Shown one piece after another: positions 31,117 to 40,673 of a stretch of 64,000 bases of DNA (the stretch's first letter is position 1; each line of letters opens with the position of its first letter). Source of the DNA: Candidatus Desulfobacillus denitrificans (lineage in GTDB: Bacteria; Pseudomonadota; Gammaproteobacteria; Burkholderiales; Rhodocyclaceae); assembly GCA_017347485.1 (NCBI GenBank), contig AP021857.1:744001-808000 (forward strand), read 5' to 3'. A program made the translations under genes and the position numbers. Below the pieces are notes generated by a model. That model made no database searches and had not been told where the DNA came from. It was given only the letters and a program-made list of their open reading frames with translations.

Positions 31117-31998
31117 ATGAACATCGGATTCATCGGCCTCGGCCTCATGGGCCGCCCCATGGCCATCAACGTCGCCCGCGGCGGCCATACCCTGCACATC
31201 TGGGCGCGGCGCGCCGAATCGCTTGCGCCCTTTGCCCAGTTCGGCGCGCATGCCCACGTCAGCCCGGCCGAGGTGGCGAAGCATGCCGACATCGTCGTCA
31301 CCATGGTGGCGGACGCCCCCGACGTCGAGGAGGTGACGCTGGGCGAGAACGGCGTTGCCCAGGGCGCCAGGCCGGGCCTGCTGGTGGCCGACATGAGCAC
31401 CATCGCGCCGGCCTCCGCCCAGCGCATCGGCATGAAGCTCGCCGACCGCGGCATCGCCTTCCTCGACGCGCCGGTGTCGGGCGGCGAGGTCGGCGCCATC
31501 AACGCCACGCTGTCGATCATGGTCGGCGGCAAGGCCGCCGCCTTCGAGAAGATGAAGCCGGTCTTCGAGCTGATGGGCAAGAACATCGTTCATGTCGGCG
31601 ATTCCGGCGCCGGCCAGGTGGCGAAGGCCTGCAACCAGATCGTCACCGGCATGGGCGTGGCGGCGGTGGCCGAGGCCTTCAACTTCGCGAGGAAGAGCGG
31701 CGCCGACGTCGCCAAGGTGCGCGAGGCGCTGATGGGCGGCTTCGCCTACAGCAAGATCCTCGAGAACCACGGCCAGCGCATGATCGACCGCAACTTCAAG
31801 CCCGGCTTCAAGGCCTGGATGCACCAGAAGGACCTGCGCATCGTCATGCAGGAGGCGCACCGCCTCGGCCTCATGCTGCCGGGTGCGGCGGCGACGGCGC
31901 AGATGTTCAATGCCATGGTCGGCTCGGGGCTGGGCGAGGACGATTCGATCGCCATGCTGAAGCTGCTGGAGCGCATGTCCGGCGGCGAGCCGCACTGA
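31117..31998 (+). CDS. 3-hydroxyisobutyrate/beta-hydroxyacid dehydrogenase (GarR-like)
   Basis: A 293-residue NAD(P)-dependent dehydrogenase: N-terminal dinucleotide motif MNIGFIGLGLMGRPMAINVA, substrate motif FLDAPVSGGEVGAINATLSIMVGG (about residues 117-140) and catalytic-lysine region GDSGAGQVAKACNQIVTGMG. It could be tartronate semialdehyde reductase or 3-hydroxyisobutyrate dehydrogenase; no other pathway gene is close. The downstream gene is a paralogue of about half identical residues and starts within the same four-base overlap. Confidence 0.85.
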   Translation: MNIGFIGLGLMGRPMAINVARGGHTLHIWARRAESLAPFAQFGAHAHVSPAEVAKHADIVVTMVADAPDVEEVTLGENGVAQGARPGLLVADMSTIAPASAQRIGMKLADRGIAFLDAPVSGGEVGAINATLSIMVGGKAAAFEKMKPVFELMGKNIVHVGDSGAGQVAKACNQIVTGMGVAAVAEAFNFARKSGADVAKVREALMGGFAYSKILENHGQRMIDRNFKPGFKAWMHQKDLRIVMQEAHRLGLMLPGAAATAQMFNAMVGSGLGEDDSIAMLKLLERMSGGEPH

Positions 31999-32867
31999 TG
32001 AAGGTCGGCTTCATCGGCCTCGGCGTCATGGGACGCCCGATGGCCCTGCACCTGCTAGAGGCGGGACACGAGCTGAGCGTCTACGCGCGGCGCGCCGAGG
32101 CGGCGCAGCCGCTGGTCGACGCCGGCGCGAAGGCCTGCGCCAGTCCGGCCGGGGTGGCGGCGGCGAGCGAGGTGGTGTTCACCATGGTCACCGCCGGCGC
32201 CGACGTCGAGCAGGTGGCGCTGGGCGAAGACGGCATCGTCCACGGCGCGAAGCCGGGCACGGTGCTGGTCGACATGGGCACCATCCCGCCCGGCACGGCG
32301 CGTCGCGTCGCGGCGAAGCTGGCGGCGAAAGGCATCGAGACGATCGACGCGCCGGTGTCCGGCGGCGAGGCCGGCGCGCGGAACGCCACGCTGGCGATCA
32401 TGGCCGGCGGCAAGGCCGAAGTGCTGGCGCGCGTGCGCCCGCTGCTGGAAAGGCTCGGCAAGACCATTGTGCACATTGGCCCCTCCGGCGCCGGCCAGGT
32501 GGCCAAGGCCTGCAACCAGATGATCATGGTCGCCTGCATCGAGGCGGTGGCGGAAGCCCTGCTGCTGGCGCGGCAATCCGGCGCCGACCCGGAGAAGGTG
32601 CGCCAGGCGCTCGCCGGCGGCTCGGCCGGCAGCCGCGTGCTGGACGTCTTCGGCGCGCGCATGACGGCGCACGACTTCAAGGCCGGCGTCGAAGCGCGCC
32701 TGCACCACAAGGACTTCGGCATCCTCATGAACGAGGCGGCGACGCTCGGCGCACCGCTGCCCATCGCGGTGCAGGTGTGGCAGCAATTGAACGCCCTCAT
32801 GGCGCAGGGCTGGGGGCGCGAGGACACCTCGGCACTGCTGCGCGTGCTGGAAAGGGAATCGCGATGA
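31998..32867 (+). CDS. 3-hydroxyisobutyrate/beta-hydroxyacid dehydrogenase, paralogue
   Basis: A 289-residue NAD(P)-dependent dehydrogenase with MKVGFIGLGVMGRPMALHLL, IDAPVSGGEAGARNATLAIMAGG and GPSGAGQVAKACNQMIMVAC, the same motifs as its neighbour. Two complete paralogues in tandem imply either substrate division or recent duplication followed by divergence. It overlaps the previous stop (TGATG junction) and its own end overlaps the GFA gene start. Confidence 0.85.
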   Translation: MKVGFIGLGVMGRPMALHLLEAGHELSVYARRAEAAQPLVDAGAKACASPAGVAAASEVVFTMVTAGADVEQVALGEDGIVHGAKPGTVLVDMGTIPPGTARRVAAKLAAKGIETIDAPVSGGEAGARNATLAIMAGGKAEVLARVRPLLERLGKTIVHIGPSGAGQVAKACNQMIMVACIEAVAEALLLARQSGADPEKVRQALAGGSAGSRVLDVFGARMTAHDFKAGVEARLHHKDFGILMNEAATLGAPLPIAVQVWQQLNALMAQGWGREDTSALLRVLERESR

Positions 32868-33291
32868 GCCATTCGGGAAACTGCCTGTGCGGCGGCGTGC
32901 GCTACGTGCTGCGCGGCGAACTGGGACCGATCACGCTATGCCATTGTTCGCAATGCCGCAAGGCGCAGGGCGGCGCGGCCGCCGCCGTCTCGCCCGTGTG
33001 CACCGCCGAGTTTGAGATCACGCAGGGCAGGGATCTGCTGCGCGCCTGGGAATCCTCGCCCGGCAAGGAGCGCGTCTTCTGCGGCCGCTGCGGCTCCCCG
33101 CTCTACAGCCGCCGTGTTGCGGAGACTGACTTTCCGCGCCTGCGCATCGGCAGCCTCGATGCGCCGGTCGGGCCGCGGCCCATGTCTTCGTCGGCAGCAA
33201 GGCCGACTGGGACGTGATCTGCGACGGCGTCCCGCAGTACGCGGAGTACGATCCGGGGCGGACGGCATATAATGATCGCAAGACTCCCTGA
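32864..33291 (+). pseudogene. GFA-family (glutathione-dependent formaldehyde-activating-like) gene with frameshift
   Basis: The first 104 codons give MSHSGNCLCGGVRYVLRGEL, the zinc motif CHCSQCRKAQGG and CGRCGSPLYSRR, all GFA features. The frame then slips near 33165-33185: in the original frame the end is PRPMSSSAARPTGT, but one base later it reads AAHVFVGSKADWDVICDGVP and QYAEYDPGRTAYN, the true GFA C-terminus, ending at 33291. A single-base change or sequencing error explains it. Repeat copy 10 lies within the gene ahead of the slip and encodes AETDF in place of the usual linker. Confidence 0.8.
33111..33133 (+). repeat. 23-bp bipartite repeat, copy 10
   Basis: GCCGT, GTTGCGGA, GACTGACTTT: perfect halves. 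In the GFA gene it is read as RVAETDF, about 40 bases before the frameshift. Confidence 0.85.
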
Positions 33292-33313
33292 ACGAGCAGG
33301 CGCGGAGGTTGTC

Positions 33314-33526
33314 ATGGCTGCATCCGAAATTCACTTTGTCGTCGAGGAAGCGCCGGAGGGCGGTTATATCGCCCGTGCGATCAACGAGGACATCTTCACC
33401 GAGGCGGACGACATCCCGGAATTGCACGCCCGCGTGCGCGATGCCGTGCATTGTCATTTCGATACCGGAGCCGTGCCCGGCGTGATCCGGCTGCACTTTA
33501 CCCGTGAAGAAATCATTGCCGCATGA
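33314..33526 (+). CDS. hicB: HicB-like (DUF1902-type) antitoxin
   Basis: A 70-residue protein, MAASEIHFVVEEAPEGGYIA and onward, with ARAINEDIFTEADDIPELHARVRDAVHCHFD; it is the short HicB fold without a DNA-binding tail, of the kind that precedes hicA. It overlaps hicA by four bases (ATGA), so the two are coexpressed. In this order the antitoxin is first. It should occupy the HicA active site. Confidence 0.8.
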   Translation: MAASEIHFVVEEAPEGGYIARAINEDIFTEADDIPELHARVRDAVHCHFDTGAVPGVIRLHFTREEIIAA

Positions 33527-33765
33527 GGTTGCCGCGGGACGTTTCCGGCGCCGAGCTGGCAAAGCGTCTGGAGCGCCTCGGCTACAGGGCAACGCGCCAG
33601 ACAGGCAGCCACATGAGGCTGACGCTTTCCGCCCAGCCTGAACACCACGTGACGATCCCCGTCCATGATGCGCTTCGCATCGGCACGCTCGCCGCGATTC
33701 TCTCCGCCGTGGCGACCCGGCTGGGCATTTCGAGAGACGAGCTCGCCGGTCGCCTGTTCGGCTGA
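33523..33765 (+). CDS. hicA: HicA-family mRNA interferase toxin
   Basis: An 80-residue protein with the YcfA/HicA signature AELAKRLERLGYRATRQTGSHMRLTL, including the catalytic histidine in GSHM (about residue 27), and the end PVHDALRIGTLAAILSAVATRLGISRDEL. It cleaves mRNA independently of ribosomes when free of HicB. All expected motifs are present, so the module appears intact, unlike the orphan hicB at 7623. Confidence 0.88.
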   Translation: MRLPRDVSGAELAKRLERLGYRATRQTGSHMRLTLSAQPEHHVTIPVHDALRIGTLAAILSAVATRLGISRDELAGRLFG

Positions 33766-33798
33766 AGCATCCCTCCTCGCCGGCCGCCGGGTATCGAA

Positions 33799-33821
33799 GC
33801 CGTATCGGCCGGACTGACTTT
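33799..33821 (+). repeat. 23-bp bipartite repeat, copy 11
   Basis: GCCGT, ATCGGCCG, GACTGACTTT: perfect halves. Intergenic, ending 21 bases before the start of the unknown gene at 33843. Confidence 0.9.
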
Positions 33822-33842
33822 TCGCGGAATGACGGAATTGCC

Positions 33843-34514
33843 ATGAAGAATCGCCGAATTGAGCTGCGTCGTCGCTTCGCGCGTCAATATCACCGCAACC
33901 GGCGCGGCGACTCGTTCGCGCAGGGCGTTCTGGCTCGCCACGATTATGGCGAAGTCGATCCGAACGGTTTGTCCTGGTGGGACGACGTGATGTTCGTTCA
34001 CGGCAGGGTGCGCATCAATGTCGCCTGGCAGCACCCGCGGAATGTCTATCAGGGCATGATCGAAGATGCCGCCATGAAGGCGTCGGAGCATCTGCGCGAG
34101 AAGATCGAAGGCGATCTTTTCGCCGGCGCCGAAAAGACCTACAGGAAGCTTGGCCGCAGCCGGAAGAAGGTGCTGAGCTACACCACGGTACGCCGCTCCG
34201 GTGAGGATGAGTGGTTCAATGCGCTGCGCGCGGAAGAAGAGCGGCTCAGCATCGCTGCCGATTTCATTGTAGTGCCGAGCTTCAGGATCGAGTCCCTGAA
34301 TTGGTGCCGCTTCATCGAGATCACGGTACCGGTCGAAGTGCGTCATGCCGGCGAACTGCGTGTCCTGGCCGACCTGGTGCGTCGCCTTCTCCGCAGCGAG
34401 ACGACGCTGGAGCTCGAGTTCCCCGGATACATCTACGGCAAAGCGCAATGGGCCGCCGATGGGCTGGCTGGACGGCCTCTGTATCCTGTTTCACATCGGG
34501 TCGCAGGGACGTAA
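33843..34514 (+). CDS. Hypothetical protein (unknown family)
   Basis: A 223-residue, positively charged protein without signal peptide or membrane helix. It begins MKNRRIELRRRFARQYHRNR and contains NPRNVYQGMIEDAAMK-like and VVPSFRIESLNWCRFIEITVPVEV stretches; I do not recognise any family. The base composition is lower in GC than the neighbouring genes. It lies between HicBA and the response-regulator fragment, in a region rich in remnants, so recent acquisition is plausible. The N-terminus could be shorter; the chosen ATG is the first. Confidence 0.6.
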   Translation: MKNRRIELRRRFARQYHRNRRGDSFAQGVLARHDYGEVDPNGLSWWDDVMFVHGRVRINVAWQHPRNVYQGMIEDAAMKASEHLREKIEGDLFAGAEKTYRKLGRSRKKVLSYTTVRRSGEDEWFNALRAEEERLSIAADFIVVPSFRIESLNWCRFIEITVPVEVRHAGELRVLADLVRRLLRSETTLELEFPGYIYGKAQWAADGLAGRPLYPVSHRVAGT

Positions 34515-34546
34515 CCGGTCGGGCTTGCCGACCTGGGATCTGTTTT

Positions 34547-34573
34547 CAATTGCTTTATCCGATAAAACAATTG
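34547..34573 (+). terminator. AT-rich palindrome between convergent genes
   Basis: CAATTGCTTTATC and GATAAAACAATTG: a 13-bp inverted repeat with one mismatch and a one-base centre, between the unknown gene (plus) and the response-regulator fragment (minus). It may terminate both, or be a binding site; the near-absent loop favours a DNA palindrome. Confidence 0.45.
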
Positions 34574-34578
34574 TGACC

Positions 34579-34854
34579 CTAGGTCAGATGCCGCCGGATG
34601 CGGTCGACCAGTGCGTCCCAGTGGTTCGACTTGAGGATGAATCCCGTGGCGCCGGCGGCCATCGCGCGCGCCGGCCATTCCGGCTCTTCCAGCCCTGACA
34701 GGATCAGGATCGGCGTGTCGCGGTATTCCGGGATGGCGCGCAGGGCGCGCGTCATCTGGAAGCCATCCATCTGCGGCAGCAGGCCGTCGACCAGCAGCAG
34801 GTCGGGGCGCGTGCGGGCGCAGCGGAAGGCAATGCCGTTCTGCCGGCACTCAGC
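34579..34854 (-). pseudogene. Truncated response-regulator receiver domain
   Basis: The readable part is RPDLLLVDGLLPQMDGFQMT then TPILILSGLEEPEWPARAMAAGATGFILKS and an end helix, i.e. the phospho-aspartate strand (LLVD), the threonine/serine strand (ILSG) and the lysine strand (ILKS) of a receiver. The first strand with the acidic pair is absent, and no start codon exists; upstream the frame runs into the aldolase gene end. It is a leftover of a larger gene whose 5' part was deleted. Confidence 0.7.
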
Positions 34855-35474
34855 CCGGCTGGCCGTAGCTCTTGAACTTCTCCAGCACGACTTCCATCTC
34901 GGCGTCGGAGAGCAGCACCGGGCGGCCGAGCTGCAACGCGCGCCAGTACTGCTCGCACAGCGATTCGAACTCGATGGCGAGGTCGAGGGCGTGGCGCAGG
35001 TCGTGGCCGAACACCAGCAGGCCGTGGTTGGCGAGCAGGCAGGCCGAGCGTCCCTCGAGCGCCGCCAGCGCGGCGTCGGACAATGCCTGCGTGCCGAAGG
35101 CGGCATAGGCGGCGCAGCGCACGCTGCGGCCGCCGAAGCGGGCGATCATGTAGTGGAAGGGCGGGATGTCGGCGCGCAGGCAGGCCAGCGCGGTGGCGAA
35201 GGGGGCATGGGCGTGCACGACGGCGCCGGCCTCCGGCCGCGCCGCATACAGGTCGCGGTGGAAGCGCCATTCGGAGGAGGGCTGGCGCGCGCCGTGCCAG
35301 CTGCCGTCCATGGCCATCGGCACGACGTCGCCCGGCAGCATTTCCTCGGCGCCCATTCCGGTCGGCGTGACGAGAAGGCCCTCGTTCCAGCGCGCGCTGA
35401 CGTTGCCGGCGCTGCCGCGGTTGAGGTTGTGGGCGGCCAGCGCACGCACGGCGGCGATGATGCCCTCGCGCAGG

Positions 35475-35488
<14 letters not shown>
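34850..35488 (-). CDS. Class II aldolase, probable methylthioribulose-1-phosphate aldolase/MtnB-like
   Basis: A 212-residue class II (araD/fucA-type) aldolase: N-terminal REGIIAAVRALAAHNLNRGSAGNVSARW, zinc histidines in VVHAHAPFATAL (about residues 92-95), and CLLANHGLLVFG (about residue 154). It overlaps mtnA by 14 bases. In organisms using the DHAP shunt of methylthioadenosine metabolism, an aldolase of this family (Ald2) cleaves methylthioribulose-1-phosphate made by MtnA; the alternative is MtnB dehydratase. No MtnC, MtnD or MtnW is in view. Start ATG follows a good Shine-Dalgarno inside mtnA. Confidence 0.75.
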
Positions 35489-36539
<1,051 letters not shown>

Positions 36540-36579
36540 CGGGTCGATTGTATCCCACTCGCCGTGGCACAATTCCGCC

Positions 36580-37746
36580 ATGCCGACGACGCCCTTTCCC
36601 ATCGAATCGCGCCTGCCCTGGGTGGGCACCACCATCTTCACCGTCATGTCGCGCCTGGCGGCGCAGCACGGCGCCATCAATTTGTCGCAGGGCTTCCCCG
36701 ACTTCTCCGCGCCGCCGGCGCTGTTCGACCTGGTGGCGAAGCACATGCACGCCGGCGCCAACCAGTACGCGCCGATGGCCGGCGCGGCGCCGCTGCGCGA
36801 AGCCATCGCCGAGAAGGTCGCCGCCCTCTACGGAGCGGCTTTCGACGTCGAGTCGGAGATCACCGTGACGGCGGGGGCGACGCAGGCCATCTTCACCGCG
36901 GTGGCGGCGCTGGTGCGGCCGGGCGACGAGGCGATCGTCTTCGAGCCGGTGTACGACTCCTACGTGCCCTCCATCGAACTGAACGGCGGGCGCGCCGTGC
37001 CGTGCCGACTGACTTTTTCGGAATTCCGGCCGGACTGGGACGAGGTGCGCGCGCGCATCACGCCGAGGACGCGCCTGATCATCCTCAACACGCCGCACAA
37101 CCCGAGCGGCGCGGTGTGGTCGGCCGAGGACATGCGGCAGCTCGAACGGATCGTGCGCGGCACGAACATCGTCATCGTCTCCGACGAGGTGTACGAGCAC
37201 ATCGTCTTCGACGGGCAGCGCCATGAAAGCGTGCTGCGTTATCCCGGCCTGGCCGAGCGCAGTTTCGTCGTTTCTTCCTTCGGCAAGACCTACCACGTCA
37301 CCGGCTGGAAGGTCGCCTACTGCCTGGCGCCGCGCGAGCTGATGGCGGAATTCCGCAAGGCGCACCAGTTCCTCGTCTTCTGCGTGAACCACCCGGTGCA
37401 GCTGGCGCTGGCGGAGTTCATGCGGGACAGGGAACGCCACCTCGGCCTGGCCGATTTCTACCAGGCCAAGCGCGACTTCTTCCGCCGGCAGCTGCAAGGC
37501 TCGCGCTTCGCGCTGCTGCCCTGTCCCGGCACCTACTTCCAGTCGGTGCGCTACGACGCCATCTCGGACGAGCCCGACCGTGCCTTCGTCGAGCGCCTGA
37601 CGGCCGAGCACGGCGTGGCGGCGATCCCCTTTTCCGCCTTCTACCCATGCACGAACGGCGGCCGCGACGACAAGGTGATCCGCTTCTGCTTCGCCAAGGG
37701 CGAGGAGACGCTGGCGCGCGCCGGCGAGCAGCTGCGCGCGGTCTGA
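36580..37746 (+). CDS. Methionine-type aminotransferase (YbdL-like)
   Basis: A 388-residue class I PLP enzyme: NLSQGFPDFSAPPALFDLVAKHM, VTAGATQAIFTAVAAL, NTPHNPSGAVWS, SDEVYEHIVFDGQRHES and the PLP-lysine motif SSFGKTYHVTGWKVAY (about residue 234). The NxSQGFPDF opening and the end match YbdL-type methionine/2-oxo-4-methylthiobutyrate transaminases, consistent with the adjoining mtnA. Repeat copy 12 encodes CRLTF at about residues 146-150. Convergent with the sensor kinase gene, zero gap. Confidence 0.88.
   Translation: MPTTPFPIESRLPWVGTTIFTVMSRLAAQHGAINLSQGFPDFSAPPALFDLVAKHMHAGANQYAPMAGAAPLREAIAEKVAALYGAAFDVESEITVTAGATQAIFTAVAALVRPGDEAIVFEPVYDSYVPSIELNGGRAVPCRLTFSEFRPDWDEVRARITPRTRLIILNTPHNPSGAVWSAEDMRQLERIVRGTNIVIVSDEVYEHIVFDGQRHESVLRYPGLAERSFVVSSFGKTYHVTGWKVAYCLAPRELMAEFRKAHQFLVFCVNHPVQLALAEFMRDRERHLGLADFYQAKRDFFRRQLQGSRFALLPCPGTYFQSVRYDAISDEPDRAFVERLTAEHGVAAIPFSAFYPCTNGGRDDKVIRFCFAKGEETLARAGEQLRAV
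37004..37026 (+). repeat. 23-bp bipartite repeat, copy 12
   Basis: GCCGT, GCCGTGCC, GACTGACTTT: perfect halves. Read in frame as AVPCRLTF in the aminotransferase. Confidence 0.85.
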
Positions 37747-39057
37747 CTACGCCTCCAGCGGCACGCGCACGCAGGCGGCGGTGCCGCCGCCCTCGCGCTC
37801 CCTCAGTTCGACCGTCCAGCCGTTGGCGTTGGCAAGCTGGCGCACGATGGCCAGCCCGAGGCCGCTGCCGCCGGTGCGGCTGCTGCGCGAGGGCTCCAGC
37901 CGGTGGAAGGGCCGGAACACCGCTTCGCGCTCCGCTTCGGGAATGCCGGGGCCGCGGTCCAGCACGCAGACCTCGACGCGGCCCTCGGCGATGCGGTACT
38001 CGATGTCGATCGGCTGGCCGGCGCCGTAGCGCACGGCGTTGTCGACGAGATTGGCGAGGATGCGCCTGAGCGCCAGGGGGCGCACGCGCAAATTGCAGTC
38101 CGGGCCCTTGCGGCCGCGGATCTCGATGCCGGTGTGGGCGAACTCGGCGGCCACCTCGGCGAGCAGGTCGCACAGGTTGAGTTCGGCCGATTCCTGCTCG
38201 GCGAAGTCGCGGCTGACTTCCAGGCAACGGGCGATCAGCTCGTTCATGCCCTCGACGTCGCGCAGCACGCGGTCGAGCAGGTCGCGATCGGGCTTTTCCG
38301 AGAGCATGCCCAGCGCCAGCTGGATGCGCGCCAGCGGCGTGCGCAGGTCGTGCGAGATGCCGGCCAGCAGGGTGGTGCGGTTGGCGAGCAGCTCCTCGAC
38401 CTGCACGCCCATGCGGTTGAATTCGCGCGCCAGGGTGGCGAGCTCGGTCGGGCCGGTTTCCGCCAGCGCTTCGGGTCGCCGGCCCTGGCCGATGCGCTGC
38501 GTCGCCAAAACCAGCCGCGCGAGGGGGCCGATCAGCAGGCGCGCCAGCCCGGCCGAGGTGATCAGCGTGACGACGGTGCCGACCAGGAAAATCAGCAGCA
38601 TGGCGAACCAGGGCCGCACGTCCACGCGGCTGGCGGGAAAGCCGATGCGCACCGCGCTGTCCTCCACCGGAATGTCCGCCCAGTACCACTCCTCGCCGTC
38701 CTCGGCGCGGCTGGCGCGCAGTTCGATCTGTTCGCCGCTGCGCGCGCTGAGGGCCGCCTCGAGCAGCTGGTAGTAGGGCAGCAGCCGCAGGAAATCGTGC
38801 GTCTCGCCACGCCGTTCCTGAACCTGCAGGCGATGCAGGCGGCCGATGCGCTCCTGCAGCCAGGGCCGCTCGGCGGCCGACTCGAAGTGCCAGGCGCGGG
38901 CCGTGTTCACCATCAGGGCGGCGAAGTCGCTGGTGGCATGGCGCCCGAGCGGAATCAGGGCGAAGGCGGTGATGACGGCGATGGTGAACAGCTGGAAGGC
39001 GAAGGAGACCAGCGCGATCACCAGCGCGGTGCGGCCGAACAGCGTGCGCGGCAGCAT
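37747..39057 (-). CDS. EnvZ-like sensor histidine kinase
   Basis: A 436-residue membrane kinase: first helix at about residues 9-31, periplasmic part to about 160, second helix LLIFLVGTVVTLITSAGLARLLIG, HAMP, phospho-acceptor region GISHDLRTPLARIQLALGM (about residue 240) and HATPase with NLVDNAVRYG, DRGPGIP and GGSGLGLAI. Partner of the OmpR-type regulator encoded directly upstream (one-base overlap). The pair is divergent from the sulfur cytochrome/Sox operon and may control it. Confidence 0.9.
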   Translation of the reverse strand: MLPRTLFGRTALVIALVSFAFQLFTIAVITAFALIPLGRHATSDFAALMVNTARAWHFESAAERPWLQERIGRLHRLQVQERRGETHDFLRLLPYYQLLEAALSARSGEQIELRASRAEDGEEWYWADIPVEDSAVRIGFPASRVDVRPWFAMLLIFLVGTVVTLITSAGLARLLIGPLARLVLATQRIGQGRRPEALAETGPTELATLAREFNRMGVQVEELLANRTTLLAGISHDLRTPLARIQLALGMLSEKPDRDLLDRVLRDVEGMNELIARCLEVSRDFAEQESAELNLCDLLAEVAAEFAHTGIEIRGRKGPDCNLRVRPLALRRILANLVDNAVRYGAGQPIDIEYRIAEGRVEVCVLDRGPGIPEAEREAVFRPFHRLEPSRSSRTGGSGLGLAIVRQLANANGWTVELREREGGGTAACVRVPLEA

Positions 39058-39764
39058 CACGGTTTCCTCGCGCCGCCGGGCGAGAAGAGATAGCCCTCGC
39101 CCCATACCGTGCGCAGATAGACCGGATGCGCCGGATCCGGCTCGATCTTGCGGCGCAGCCGCGTGACGCGCACGTCGACCATGCGGTCGAACGGCGCGCG
39201 CTCGTAGCCCTTCAGCAGTTCCACGAGGGCGTCGCGACTGAACACGCGGTCGGGATTCTCGACCAGCACCTTGAGCAGGGCGAACTCGGCTCCGGAGAGT
39301 TCGATCTCCTCGCCGTTGCGCATCAGGCGGTGCGCATCGAGGTCGACCTCGAAGGGGCCGAAGCGGCGCAGGCGCCCGCTCGCCGCGGCCGGCTGGCGGC
39401 GGCGCAGCACCGCCGCCACGCGCGCCAGCAGCTCGCGGTGGCTGAAGGGCTTCGGCAGGTAGTCGTCGGCGCCGACTTCCAGCCCGACGATGCGGTCGAC
39501 TTCCTCGCCGCGCGCCGAGAGCATGATGATCGGCGGGCCGCCGCGGCTGCCGAGCTCGCGCGCCAGCGTCAGCCCGTCCTCGCCCGGCAGCATGACGTCG
39601 AGCAGCAGCAGGTCGACAAGGTGCGACGACAAATGCCGCTTCATGGCCTGGCCGTCGCCCACCCCGGCCGCTTCATAGCCGTTGTCCGAGAGGTAGCGCA
39701 CCAGCAGTTCGCGCAGTCCCTCGTCGTCGTCCACCACCAGTATGCGGCCCCGGCATTCGGCCAT
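39057..39764 (-). CDS. OmpR-family response regulator
   Basis: A 235-residue regulator: receiver domain with ILVVDDDEGLRELL, phospho-aspartate in LLLLDVMLPGEDG (about residue 54), LSARG and DYLPKPF, followed by a winged helix (FGPFEVDLDAHRLMRNGEEIELSGAEFALLKVLVENPDRVFSR, then VRVTRLRRKIEPDPAHPVYLRTVWGEGYLF). Divergent from the DUF3365 gene across 118 bases, the likely target promoter. GGGAGAGGG precedes the ATG. Confidence 0.92.
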   Translation of the reverse strand: MAECRGRILVVDDDEGLRELLVRYLSDNGYEAAGVGDGQAMKRHLSSHLVDLLLLDVMLPGEDGLTLARELGSRGGPPIIMLSARGEEVDRIVGLEVGADDYLPKPFSHRELLARVAAVLRRRQPAAASGRLRRFGPFEVDLDAHRLMRNGEEIELSGAEFALLKVLVENPDRVFSRDALVELLKGYERAPFDRMVDVRVTRLRRKIEPDPAHPVYLRTVWGEGYLFSPGGARKP

Positions 39765-39882
39765 GTTCCCTCTCCCCTTGCTGAAACAACTTGTAACATT
39801 TGCGGCCTCCCTGCAACAGGCCGGAAACCGCTTTTTCTTAATCTTCTTCTGCCGAAAAACATAACACAAGAGGGAGGAGATC

Positions 39883-40653
39883 ATGATCGGACGTTGCGCG
39901 GCGCTTGCCGCGATGTTCCTGCTGGCTTCGCTGCCGGCTGCTGCCGAAGAAATCGGCGCGCGCGCCAAGGGTGGTTTCGCCGAGTCGTTTTTCCTGGAGA
40001 AGGTGCCCCGCGCCGAGGCCAAGGCGACGGCCGAGCGCCTGGCCAAGGCGGTCATCGCGGCGCGGATGATCATCTTCGCCTATGCCGGCAAGTTCGTCGA
40101 TCCCAGCCTCGGCGACAAGGGCTTCTCGGGCGAGGTGTTCGAGACGCAATGGCGCGCCGCCCTCGAGCCCGACATGATCGACGCCACGCCGACCCAGAAG
40201 CGCCTCTACGAGAAGCTGATCTGGGCCGGCCGCCAGGTCATGGAGAACAACCAGGACCGCATCAACTTCAAGGGGGTCGGCTGGAAGAACTTCCTGCCGG
40301 CGAAGTGGGAGCGCGAGATGGGCCAGGTGTTTACGGCCAAGACCGGCATCGTCATCAAGCAGCCCGGCCGCGCCTACCGCAGCCCGGTGAACGTGCCCGA
40401 CGACACCGAACGCGCCGCGCTGGTGCATTACGTCAAGGCTGGCCATGGCGAGAACGCGCCGATCAGGAAGACCGAGAAGTGGGGCAAGCAGGAGGTGTAC
40501 CGCCACATGGAGCCGATCCGCCTGCTGCCGGCCTGCATGGGTTGCCACGGCAAGCCGAAGGGGGAGTTGGACCTGGTGAATTTCGAGAAGGACGGGCTGG
40601 AGCCCGGCGACGTCATCGGCCTGATGAGCGTGACGCTCGCCGTGAGCGACTGA
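39883..40653 (+). CDS. Exported Tll0287-like (DUF3365) heme protein
   Basis: A 256-residue protein with signal peptide (to about residue 21) and a single cytochrome c motif CMGCH at about residues 217-221 near the C-terminus, in the setting YRHMEPIRLLPACMGCHGKPKGELDL, characteristic of the DUF3365/Tll0287 family, which has a PAS-like fold with heme. It may sense redox state or carry electrons. First gene of the operon leading to SoxXAYZ. GGGAGGAG lies upstream of the ATG. Confidence 0.85.
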   Translation: MIGRCAALAAMFLLASLPAAAEEIGARAKGGFAESFFLEKVPRAEAKATAERLAKAVIAARMIIFAYAGKFVDPSLGDKGFSGEVFETQWRAALEPDMIDATPTQKRLYEKLIWAGRQVMENNQDRINFKGVGWKNFLPAKWEREMGQVFTAKTGIVIKQPGRAYRSPVNVPDDTERAALVHYVKAGHGENAPIRKTEKWGKQEVYRHMEPIRLLPACMGCHGKPKGELDLVNFEKDGLEPGDVIGLMSVTLAVSD

Positions 40654-40673
40654 TTTTCTGAAGGGAGAAATAA

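Noticed and set aside
36551..36585. Sigma-54 promoter suggested by TGGCAC before the aminotransferase
   Set aside because: The GC element (TTGC) at the needed spacing is absent.
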